Source: Strobilurus pachycystidiatus (taxonomy: Eukaryota > Basidiomycota > Agaricomycetes > Agaricales > Physalacriaceae). Taken from it: a DNA stretch of 64,000 nucleotides. Each line of letters opens with the position of its first letter. Position 1 is the first letter of the stretch. The notes under the pieces were generated by a model. It did not search any database, was not told the DNA's origin, and was given only the letters and a program-made list of their open reading frames with translations. Location of the stretch: contig JAHLMK010000011.1 in assembly GCA_019915135.1 (NCBI GenBank), forward strand, positions 1 through 64,000. The letters run 5' to 3'. Positions 30,593 through 40,894 of this stretch are shown here, in pieces. Position numbers and translations under genes: made by a program.

Positions 30593-30843
30593 GGCGGTAG
30601 TTGAAGCCTTTTTTGTTACCCACGTGGGATGATCGCCTGGTGGGATCCCATCAACTGTCTATGATTGTCACCCACTGGCTCATCCACGCTTTGGCCATTG
30701 GATTGGTTGTATTATATTGTCTTGTTACACCTTTTGTTGTGGACCAATGTGGCGGGAATGTCTCACATACGCCCCGACCGCGAGATCCCTTTCAGAACGC
30801 CTTTGAGACACAGTGGTACACATCTCACCTTCCCCCCGCCATC
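30593..30843. promoter_or_regulatory. Divergent promoter region, Nup96/GTPase
   Basis: 251 bp between divergent start codons. Two CCAAT-type boxes are visible (ATTGGATTGG near 30700 and GACCAATG near 30740). A small ORF here has no family features. Confidence 0.5.
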
Positions 30844-33800
30844 ATGAACAACATCGATCCAGCTCCTCCCGCCTCCCCCGCGCCTCCCCGCCCTCGTTCG
30901 ACATTAAAGACGCCACAGGACGCCGTCTATGTCGAATTTGCCTCTCGTCTACGCGATCTCCGGGCCTTGTGCTTGGAATTATTCGGCCATGATCGCTGGC
31001 ATGAGGACTTTAACGAGTACGACATGCACTTCCTGCCGCCAGAATACGTCTGAACCGTACCTAGACTTATCGATTACCAGTCTCCTTTGACGGTCAACGC
31101 TGTCTGCGGAGGTACGCGTTTATACAAGCATTCATGCTCATCTCATTGGTACCAGCATCCGGAAGTGGAAAAACATCCACTCTCAACGCCATCCTAGATG
31201 GTACGTCTCCGCACTCTCTGCGCCAGCCCGCCACTCAAATGTCTTTCAGCCAACGTTTTACCGACAAGCGGATCGAAAGGTATGCTACCGCTGCGACGAC
31301 TTCGAAGCCCATCGACCCATCTCATTCTTCGTTATAGCGTGTACCGCTGCTCCGACCAAGATCTCTTACCATTCGGAAGGGACAATCAAGGGAACGATCG
31401 ATTTTGTGACCCAAGCTGAATTGACAGCCGAGTTGCATACCCTCAGCTTGGATCTGCTAGACGACCCATCCAACCTCAAGTCACCCAAATCTATGGACAA
31501 TGTGCAGGGTGTTGCCCTATGGGACAAGGTTTGGATTTGTTCACAACATAGTGCCTTCGTCTGATCTTGGTCCTCAGTTCAATACTCTCTATCCAGGTGT
31601 CACACCTGCAGACATAGTTTCTCTTCCTCCCACTGAAATCCTCGAACGTGATAAGAGTGAGACCCTTCCTGTAGTATATCCGCTCCGCATCTCAGACATT
31701 CTATCAAGACCTTTTTTCGAGGTTGGGAAAGACGGAAACCGTCGAAGCCGAGACAGCGTTGGAATTTTCGCGACAGATATCGAGATACATATCCGCAAAC
31801 ACTGGAGTGCCAAACGTGTGGCCTCTCATCAAGCACGTCAACATCTACTGCAACGCGGAGGTCCTTTCTGGTGGTTGCGTCTTGGTAGATCTTCCGGGTA
31901 ACCGTTTATCATCTGCTGATCTCGAGACTCGGCTCAGATGTTGCGATCGATAGGTTCTATGGATACTAATGCGGCTCGAGGAAGCATAGCGCAAGATTAT
32001 ATCAAGGACTGCAAGAACATATTGATTGTTGCGCCCATAACTCGAGCAGTCACCGACAAAACAGCTCGAGGTTTGTTTCTACTGACGTCAACCTCTGCCC
32101 AAAGTCTGATGGGAGTCTTTAGATCTCCTCGGAGAAGGCTTCAAGACACAGATGCAAAGTGAGTCCGTCGTCCTGCGTATATATCTACACCACTAACACA
32201 CTCGTAGTGGGTACGCACCGTAAAAAGTGTCCCGGTTATCTACTGACTGACCATTTGGTTTAGATGGTCGGTGAGTTTCATAGGCTCTAACAGGTTCTTG
32301 TACCTGGCTCTCAACATGCGGTCAGCATTGGTCAAAATGCAATTACTTTCATCGGTACGTACCACTGAGACTTGCACACTCACCGATGACGGCACTGACT
32401 CTTCGCACATACATCGTAGCCAGCAAGACGGACGATATCATCCTCAGAGAAGCCAAAGAAGAGCTCCCTCCAGATGCTACAGCCCATTTTCAACAAACTG
32501 ACAGTGACATGAAAACCAAGCAGCGTCTCATTGAAGAGAAGGTGGAAGAGAAGGAAACCACGGAGGAGAGATTGGAGGGTTTGTTCTGTGCCTACGTTTC
32601 GTCACTGTTCCTTGATCTGACCGCACGCGCAGAAACCGAGACGACTCTTACCTCGGAAAAACAGAAGAAGAAGAAGCTGAAAGAGGCTATGAAGAAGAGG
32701 AAGAACACAGCTGGACACCGAGGGTCCAGGACCAAGCGACGACGCTTGAGCCTGAGTGATGACTCCGAATCTGATGTCGACATGGAATCATCAAGCATCG
32801 ACGAGAGTACATCAGACTCCGGCCCTTCCGCTGCCGACCCACTGTCCGCTTGTGATGACACCATCAAAGAGCTGGCGAAGACCATCAAAGAGGACAAGGC
32901 TTCACTGAAACGACTTCCCAAGGAGATTGACAAGGCAAGAGCAGAATATGACGCTCTAAACAAGAGGAGGCTGGCCATTTGCTCTCTGTCGCGCTCTAAG
33001 GTATTTGTTCATCTCCCGTCAGAGGTGGCATCCTGATCTCGTATCTAGGAATCAACTCTTGCACTTCAAGACGACTTTCGGGCTGGGTTGAGGCAGCTGG
33101 GTACGCAAATGTCCTCAAACCTCTTATATGCGACCTGACATCTCCCGATACGTAGATACATCCCAAGAGGAGTCAAAACAAGCACTCAGCAGCAGTATAG
33201 TGTTAAATTCCAGCTCATGTCCAAATCTGACGCGGGTCGCTGTCCAGATTACGAGAACATCAACCTTCCGGTCTTTGCGGTCTCGAGTCGTGAATACTTC
33301 AGGCTGACGCGTATGTCTTCCTCTTCTGTAGGATTTCGGAAATGCTTATCGCCTAGCCTAGGCCCTGACGAAGAAGATAGCGCCCCATCCTGTTTTGCTA
33401 TAGTCGAGGAAACAGGGATACCACAGCTTCGCGCTTGGTGTTCGAATATGAGTAAACCTGCCCGCGAGAAAGCTTTTGAAGACTACAGATCACGCCTTCG
33501 AGTTCTGCTGGCTAACGTTGATTCTGCGCTCCTCTCCTCTCCTGGCGTCACTCTCGCTGACCGATCAGCACTTCGTCGAAAGTGGGGACTTGAATCGAAC
33601 GTTCAATCTTGGCGGCCATCCTCTGAGTGCGTGAAGCCTTCGGGAATTCAACAACATCTGGGCAGGGTAAGCTCTTGTCCGCATGCCGTTCCTGTCTTTG
33701 AAGCTCATTCTACACCTAGGTGTTTGACGCTGTTCTTACAAAAGTACGGGGCGACTTGGACGACAAAATCAAGGAGACGCTGGAAGAAAAGTGTAACTTG

Positions 33801-34789
33801 GGGGCCACGAACGTATGTCAAATCAGCCCACCGGTTATGTACTACATATACCAAGTTCATCCCCCTATGAAGGCGACAGAGAAGGCCATCGCTATCTCGG
33901 ATGCGTTTGCTCACTCCATGCGCTGGCAAACATATCGCGCTGGTGAGCTTTTCTTGTGATTTGAGCTGCCCAGACCTGATACCTTACAATTCGTAGTCCT
34001 TCGCCGGTATGGACAAGACACGAAGCACAACCTTAACGTCGAATTACTGCTCCCGTTCACAAGCACCATCGCGGCGGAATGGACTCGACTGTTTGCCGAA
34101 AGTCACTTTGAACCATTCAAAGACTTGATCATGAGCGCTATTCGCGAGTTCATCGTCGAGTTTGGGTCTTGCGCGGCGCCAAGTCTTCAAGGGCGGATAC
34201 AGAAGCAAGAGGAGGTATGCCTCGAGGAGGCCAGGATTACACTCAATCACTGCATACAAGCTGTTGAGGCATCTTTGAACTCGCAGCAGAAAGTGATTTC
34301 CCGACGGCTCGGTGGCGGCGTCAAGAGGCGGTTGATTGACGGTTACGATCTCACGCTTGCAGTGAAGGGAAAGAATAGTGTCTCTCGACAACAGGTACCT
34401 TCATCTCAAAACTGCTTTCGAAAGACCGACTGAACTTGGCGCCACAGGCTATCTTCCACGAGTATCTCGACAAGAATAAGGCCAAGATCTTCGAAGGAAA
34501 TGCGGAAGAAGTTCTAGACCATGTGCGGACAGCGGTCAACTCAGCAAGCAACGGGTTGCGTCAATCTTTGGATGAGCTGAGGAAGAAGGTGCACGATTTG
34601 TCTTTGGTTTTGTGCTCCTGTACTAACTTCGTTTCGTAGGTCGAAGCGAACGTCTCAATAGTCTGGGAAAATGAGCCTCAGGACATCAGAAATGGAGAGA
34701 CTCGACGACAAATCACGATTCAGACAGCGCGCCTTCGTGAATCGTTGCGGAAGGCATTGTTAGCTCAGGATGTTGTGATGAGTGGATGA
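30844..34789 (+). CDS. Dynamin-superfamily nuclear GTPase (SLIP-GC-like), paralogue 1
   Basis: Start MNNIDPAPPASPAPP at 30844, stop TGA 34787-34789, and about 18 short introns. GTPase motifs: G1 CGASGSGKTST (across the intron 31112-31155), G2 Thr in ACTAAPTKI, G3 VDLPG, and a G4-like SKTDD. The intron at 31017-31064 removes an apparent in-frame TGA. After the G domain come a Lys-rich, acidic/Ser-rich linker (SLSDDSESDVDMESSS) and long helices (TKVRGDLDDKIKETLEEK, ANVSIVWENEPQDIRN), as expected for the stalk of a dynamin-like protein. Vertebrate SLIP-GC is the closest family I can name from memory. The Lys/Arg runs suggest nuclear location. The coding region contains a 3-nt and a 7-nt microexon (32208-32210 and 32264-32270) shared with the paralogue at 44728-49586. 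Confidence 0.75.
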
Positions 34790-36078
34790 TCAAACGCTGG
34801 TCGAATTCCTCCGTATAAGTATATATACCTATTCTTATTATTCTACGTACGCGATGTATCTTGTATTCTATTTCCTGTGACGTACGTGTCTCTTGGACGT
34901 CTTTATGTATTCTTGTATTCTTGCACACTGTCATCGCACTGTAATCGCCGCGCCAATTTTTATTATGATTCTACTACTTAGTACTGAACGTTGGCGTGCA
35001 AAAATGCGGAACAGGATCGAAGTGCAGCTCATCGCCGTGCGCAAACTGCTGGACGAGGGTCAGGCTGCAGGCAGCTGTGGACAAGAGGAACCAGGCACGG
35101 TCCGCGGTGACGGTTATTTGATTCTTCAAAGTGGAAAGATCGAGTCTCCATCCTGATAAGTTGTTTCTTGTAGTCCATTCTACACTGTACTCGGCTATAT
35201 GATACTACACTTCAACTCACGAATATTGTTTTTGTGCTGAAAATCCATCACCTAGGATTCCTACGTTCATCTTCGGGGAGCGGTTACATCAATAGCCGCC
35301 ACACGAGCTTCGGCTTATCCCAGAATGGGAATCACCGCCAATCTGTGATCGAGATGACGCGCGATATGCCCTTCTCATGAACCGTCATGCCTTCTCACCG
35401 GCTTGCGAGCAAGGGAAAGATGATTTTAAGATGCCCTCATGCATAGGCTTGATGGCACGGTCCCTCGGCATATCCTTGGCTGGCTGCTCGGCGTCCAAAA
35501 TTGATCAATGAAACTCTGCGGATGATCTGGATGAGCCAAAAGGGTTGCTACGTTGAGTACGCCGCGTGTGTTTCATTTGGACCGAGTTGGGGGCGTGCTT
35601 GGGCCGGAGAACTGGAATGGCGCGTCGTGCAGGCATGATGGTAAGCTTCCACTGATAGCAGACTTGGCTGCCTTTCGTACTCCTGCCGGTGGACGCGCCG
35701 AGGCTTCCCGGAAGACTCGCAGGACAGCAGAGCACCAGCTGGGACCAACACCATCCAATTCTATGGGGAAAGCTCCCATTGTCCGAGTCTGCTCGCCGAG
35801 CCTTCACGGGGACCTAGGATCTTCTGTCTCCTTGGTCTCTACGGATCTTGGCTTGAGAACCTCCGAATTCCAGGGAGGAACAACACGTTGCAGTCCGTCC
35901 AAGGGATATAACTCCGCCAACTATTCCCAGGCTCAATTGTCACAGAGTAAGTAAGCTTACTACTTAAAGGTCGTGACCAGCTGCCCTTCATCTCTTTTTA
36001 CCACCTACCATCATCAGCCACTCTCCACCATCTTCCATTCACATTCGTTGTTGCATCTCAGCCCACCCCGGCCTTTGA
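34790..36078. other. Intergenic, no gene recognised
   Basis: Short frames on both strands (for example 35553-35954 plus and 35505-35807 minus) lack any motif or splice logic that I can support. Confidence 0.4.
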
Positions 36079-36726
36079 ATGCCAAAACCCACCAACCGCG
36101 AACAGCTCGAGGCCCTACAGAAGAAACCGGCGTCAGGCGCCGAGGACCGACTCAGTCGGGTCCGCGACTTTGGCGCGGATGTGAGCGATTGGGAAGACGG
36201 CCTCCTCCTCCGGCGCGACGAAGCGAGGGAGTGGTCCTCCTCCTCTCAGGCGTTCTCAGGTCGATCGCACTGCATTTCCTTCCCTCGCCAGCGCGCTTAT
36301 TTTCACTTCCCACAGACTCAACTCCGTTAGAGTTGCAGAGGTCGCGTCGCGCGGATTCGCTAATGCCGAGCCAGCACGACTTTCAGCTTATTGAGGAGCG
36401 CCTCGCCGCGCAGGCTATCGATCGTCGTGCCAATGAGGACGACATGGTCGCGGCGTGGGCGAGGATGTCGCTGGAGCAGCAGCAGCGGGGCCAGCAATCC
36501 TCTTGTGCGGCCTCACTTGATCAGACTGCTAACGCTGATGTTTTCCCGTTTAGACGACCACCCGCCTGCTCAGGCGCATCCTTCGCAAAACTACGGCGGC
36601 TCGAGAAGTAGGTCTTTTTTCGGTGCTGATGGAGCTAAGCCTATCGCTGATGTGACTGCTTTGCCAGACTCTGCCCCGTCGCAGCCCGGCTACCAGTACT
36701 GGCCAACGTACGACAACTACTCATGA
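36079..36726 (+). CDS. Small hypothetical protein, Tyr/Gln-rich C-terminus
   Basis: Three exons (36079-36259, 36316-36504, 36554-36726) total 543 nt, that is 180 codons plus TGA, and stay in frame across both introns (56 and 49 bp). It begins MPKPTNREQLEALQKKPASG, has a central helical segment (DFQLIEERLAAQAIDRRANE followed by MVAAWARMSLEQQQ), and ends in a low-complexity tail (HPSQNYGGSRSRSFFGADG ... YQYWPTYDNYS). No domain is recognised. The intact frame across splice sites, with a stop right after the aromatic tail, supports a real gene. It lies upstream of and converges with VPS26. Confidence 0.6.
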
Positions 36727-37275
36727 CGACTGTAAGCAGCATGGCCGTTCTCGTTGCTGTCGGTCACGTCTAACAGCCGCTAGTTCATGACCACTGACGG
36801 ACGTCGCAATAAGCTAGCGACCAAGCAGTATTTCTCATCATTGTTCCCCATCCACTTGCAACATTCCATCCCATTGTTTCTGTCGTGTTCTGTCCGTAAC
36901 GCTCTATCTTCCTACATTCGTTCCCATCTCGTCGTGCAAAGTACATACAAACCACCACATCATGCAGCATTATCATCTCGATTATCGTGTTTTATTTAAT
37001 GTAACCTGTGCAACCAGTTTTCCAGCAGAAAGGACCCCAGTTTTGTGAGGCACTTTGGGAACGTGTACTGGATACCCCGTGCAGCGTATCGCCACACCTC
37101 AAACGAGCACTGCCTCGAAGATCCTAGAAAGTTGGAGAAGAAGATCTCGTGGATCACAGGGTGATAGCCTCGGATCGGACCCTCGGTCAACCAAAAAAGA
37201 AGTGTGGCGCAACATCGGATTACAAGCTGCAAGTAAAAGTACAATAAATAGCTACAGTCCCATCCGTAATGTGAA
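36727..37275. other. Convergent intergenic region before VPS26
   Basis: 3' UTR space of two convergent genes. An antisense-looking frame at 36996-37291 is an extension of the VPS26 reading frame into its last intron and 3' UTR, not a separate gene. Confidence 0.4.
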
Positions 37276-38536
37276 TCAATTCTACGCGTGAGCAGATCAG
37301 TGAGCAAGAAAGAGCGCGATAGAGGGTAAGAGAGAAGACCTACATCCGGTATCCTGAAAATCGTGATTTCCTGCACAGGGTCGATGAATCTCGCAGACAG
37401 GCGAGTCGGAGGAGGACTGACCTGTTGTTTGAAATAGCGTCTGTTCTCCTCGTCGATGAGGACAAGGTTCAGGTAATAACGCGTGCTGAACTTTTTGTTC
37501 ACATCGCGAAATGTCGGGGTTAGTTCAAAGCCGCCCAAGAAGAGTCGTATTGGTATTGTTTCGCCTGTTCAATAGCTGTTGGACCCCGTGTACATTGCCT
37601 GCCATTCCGAGGACTTACCTCTAACAGGGGCACCGTCCATGATCTCGTACTTGGTGATAGTCTCGCTCTCATTGTACTGATTTGGCGGTGCGCCAGTGGT
37701 TTCGCGGCGAATGATGGACAGCTCCATATGCTTGATCTTGATGCGCACGAGGAGAAAGTATATCTTGCCGACAATGACGTCCTTCAGATGGTACCTGCGT
37801 GGCGATTAGCAGGCAAGGCGGCGGGGACGGCGGGGACGACGCGTACTTGGACTTGTTGTATTCGAATTCAATGTGTAGACAGTCCTCAATGCCGACCTCC
37901 ATCTTGATGGAGTTGTTGCTGTCGGGCGGCATGCGGAACGAGTGCACCCAGATGTCGCGGTCCTTGCTCACGTCGGCCATGCGACGGGATATCGATACGC
38001 GAATGAGGTACCTGCGTCGGGTCAGAGTGGCGGCGGGCGACGACGGCGACGACGGACCGTAGCTTGACATTAATGCCCTGGTAGCTCTCAAACTGCTTCT
38101 CAACATTCTTGAAGTTGAAGTCGAATGTCTGCGCCTGCCGCATCTCTCCTGGCGCTGCAAGTTCCTGGGAGAGCGAGAGGAACTCCTGGTGGTGGCCGCG
38201 GTCATAGAAGAGCTCTGCGGACGACGAATAAGGAGCGGGAAAAAGGAGCAGAGCAGCGCTGCTGACCGATGCTGCCAATGAACTCGACTTTGATGCCTTC
38301 GTGGATCAGCTTCTTGCCGTCGCGGACTCGTATTGCGACCTGTCGTCGTCGCTGAGCGCCGTCCCGACAGTGAGTGAGTGAGAGCGCACCGTGCCGCCGA
38401 CCGAGTCGCCGTCATAGTAGACGGGACAGGACACGACCTTGTCCTTGTCGGCCTTGATTTCGACCTGCTTCCTGCTGTCCTCCGAGTCGAGCTTGATGTC
38501 AATGTCGATGGGCGACGCGAAAAAGTAAGCGGCCAT
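37276..38536 (-). CDS. vps26: Retromer subunit Vps26
   Basis: Minus strand, ATG 38536, stop TGA 37276-37278, with about six introns. It opens [17 protein letters not shown], followed by [20 protein letters not shown] and [16 protein letters not shown]. It continues [37 protein letters not shown] and [20 protein letters not shown]. It ends with [37 protein letters not shown] and [20 protein letters not shown], i.e. the complete arrestin-like Vps26 fold in order. The final intron (GTAGGT...CGTAG) brings in a stop directly after FRIPD, close to where Vps26 proteins normally end. The known role is cargo-selective retromer, with Vps35 and Vps29, in endosome-to-Golgi retrieval. It is divergent from GPN3, with 100 bp between start codons. 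Confidence 0.92.
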
Positions 38537-38636
38537 GGCGGGCGGAGGCAAGCGGAGGCGTTCATTGCCGTTTCGGACGGCGGCCCGCTCGGAAATTCAA
38601 AAAACAGTGAACACCGCTTGGCTCTGCTCGTCCACC
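38537..38636. promoter_or_regulatory. Bidirectional intergenic promoter, VPS26/GPN3
   Basis: 100 bp between divergent start codons; a shared promoter is inferred from spacing only. Confidence 0.55.
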
Positions 38637-39833
38637 ATGCGCTACGCCGTCCTCGTCACTGGCCCCGCCGGCGCCGGCAAATCCACGTTCTCGGGCTCGT
38701 TCATGACGCATCTCAACATGTCCAAGCGCACTGGCCACCTCGTCAATCTAGATCCCGCCGCGTCGCCGACGAGCTTCGAGTACGAGCCCGTCATTGACAT
38801 CAAGGACCTCATCAGCCTCGAGGACGTCATGAACGAGCTCAGCTACGGGCCCAACGGCGGACTCGTCTACTGCTTTGAGTGAGTGAGTGCACCGGCGCCC
38901 GCCTGCCCGACGGATAATAAATAAAGGCCGCCCTCAGATATCTGCTTGAGAATATGGACTGGCTCGAAGAGGAACTGGGCGGCTACGATGACGACTATCT
39001 CATTATTGACTGTCCCGGTAAGGACATCTTTGGATCTGCTTGTAGCGCCACATCCTGAGCTCTATATCAGGTCAAATTGAACTCTACACCCACCACCCTT
39101 TCCTGCCAACACTGGTCCAGAATCTACAGCGAATGGGTATACGCACCTGTGCTGTCTATCTCATTGAATCTCAGTTCATGGAGGACAAGTACAAGTTTTT
39201 TAGGTTAGTTGCAAGCCTGGGCATGGGCGTATTACCGTGCTGAAACTTTTACCAGCGGCGTGTTGTCCGCCATGTCTGCAATGGTAAACCTCGAGATCCC
39301 CTGGATAAACATCATGTCCAAAATGGATCTCGTCACAAACAATCCGGAAGACCCGTCAGGTGGCGCACGGAATGGTCTCCGAGGTCGGCGAAACATTGCA
39401 AGGTATCCACACTCCACAGCCATTCATTCATATCCCAATCTCTTCAACTTCCCAGGTACCTCGACCCCGATCCTCTCCTGCTGTCATTCGCGCAGGGAGA
39501 AGAGCGCACCGCGGCCAATCCGCGATTTCACGCGCTAAACCAGGCTATCGTGCACTTGGCAAGTGTACGCTCCTCAGCTGTGTCTTCATAACTGACGTCG
39601 AGAGTGTATCTAGATAGAAGACCATCCGTTGGTGTCGTTCCTGCCGCTGGATCTGACGTCGCCGGACTCTTTAGAGTTGGTGGTCAGTCACATCGACTAT
39701 ACCATGCAGTACGGCGAGGACGAGGAGCCCAAAGAGGTCGGTCTGCATCGCCTCGAGGGCTACTTTTGACTGACGTTCATCTCCTGCAAAGCCCCATGAT
39801 CTGGATGAGGGTGATTTTCAGGATCTAGAATGA
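38637..39833 (+). CDS. gpn3: GPN-loop GTPase 3
   Basis: ATG 38637 gives [20 protein letters not shown] with the P-loop. [20 protein letters not shown] follows, and then the Gly-Pro-Asn insertion that names the family in [13 protein letters not shown]. The next exons carry [38 protein letters not shown] (G3) and NIMSKMDLV (G4). They continue through [13 protein letters not shown] and [20 protein letters not shown] to the acidic C-terminus DEGDFQDLE, with the stop at 39831-39833. Six or so short introns. GPN3, with GPN1, acts in assembly and nuclear import of RNA polymerase II. The short C-terminus (no long acidic tail) and the PAGAGKST P-loop favour GPN3 over GPN1. Shares a 100-bp divergent promoter with VPS26. 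Confidence 0.9.
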
Positions 39834-40037
39834 CATGAAAAGGGTAAGTATAACCCATAGAGTCTATCGTGTGGGTAGAGAACAGTAGACATTGTATTAG
39901 AACGTCCCTAATGAAAGCGCGTGTCACTTTGCCCGAATGATGAGATGAAGGCTATGACCTACTGATTTGATGGTTTCCAATCTTATAAAAGCGGATCACC
40001 TTGTCACTGCCCCTCTCCCACCCACACGACCACCATA

Positions 40038-40521
40038 ATGAGCTACTATCCCTCGCAAGGCTCTCATCGCTCCCGCCACGGCCACGGCTACAGCCAGCCG
40101 TACGCCTCGACGGCGGGATACACCACTTCCGGGTACGGTCATCACGGTGGAGGCGTCGTATACGTTCCCACCGACAGCAGCAGCAGCCGCCACCGCCGAC
40201 ACCACCATTCCACGACGCCCCAGGTGGTCACCGTAAGTTTCTCAGCCTTTCCTTTATTTATTAAACCAACGTTCTCCGCAGTCCAGCCACCACCATAGCA
40301 GCAGTCGCCACCATTCCTCGGGGCGGCACCACTCTCAGCATCTAACGCTTGGCCAGCGTATCGCGCGGTTCTTCGGCTTCGGCCACTCGAACCGCCACTA
40401 CAAACGCAAGTCGCGCAACGAGTCGTGGGGCTTCCTGGGACACGGTCGCCGTCGCCGTTATCGCGACGCGTACACCGGGCAGGAGGTCGATCGCAAAGGT
40501 CGCCCTGTCGTTCGCATGTAA
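40038..40521 (+). CDS. Small His/Ser/Tyr-rich protein, hypothetical
   Basis: Two exons (40038-40232 and 40282-40521, 49-bp intron) give 144 residues ending at TAA 40519-40521. The N-terminal half is low-complexity (MSYYPSQGSHRSRHGHGYSQ, then SSSSRHRRHHHST). The C-terminal half is more constrained: LTLGQRIARFFGFGHSNRHY, then YTGQEVDRKGRPVVRM. The amphipathic GQRIARFFGFG stretch followed by basic residues could bind membrane or nucleic acid, but that is a guess. Proteins of this architecture occur in Agaricomycetes. A TATA-like ATAAAAG at 39986 and a pyrimidine run precede the ATG. Confidence 0.65.
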
Positions 40522-40894
40522 TGGCGATCTATCAACTATTTACGCATCCAGTCATGCCTGAGTCATGCCTTGTACAGTATCTCTGTCTTTGCCATTGCTA
40601 CTTGACACAATAGCTTACCCAATGTACCATTATCTAAGTCCCTATGCTTTTGGTATGCTCTGATTTCAGGACACTGTTGCTCTTAACTACGAGGACATTT
40701 GTACAGCTACGCGGTCTTGACGCGGTCTTACGACCACGGTGATGTTGATCTGTATGTATATGACCACTGTACTACCCATAAGAATCCAAAAGCTCAAGAA
40801 CACATTCTGCACGGAGAGACCAATCTATCCCGGCGCTGGACAAGTTTACTCCCCTCGAAAGAAGACGAGATGAGAAGTGCAACATAGGTGCAGA
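40522..40894. other. Convergent intergenic region
   Basis: 3' UTR space between the His-rich gene and the zinc-cluster regulator; nothing else seen. Confidence 0.4.

Noticed and set aside
30305..30604. Hydrophobic plus-strand ORF resembling a membrane protein
   Set aside because: It is the complement of the Asp/Glu-rich N-terminus of Nup96 (GAC/GAG read backwards gives Val/Leu).
31051..31053. Apparent in-frame stop (TGA) in the first exon of GTPase paralogue 1
   Set aside because: A 48-bp intron (31017-31064, GTACGA...CCTAG, branch CTGAAC) removes it and joins DFNE to LIDYQSPLTVNAVCG in frame, so the gene need not be a pseudogene.
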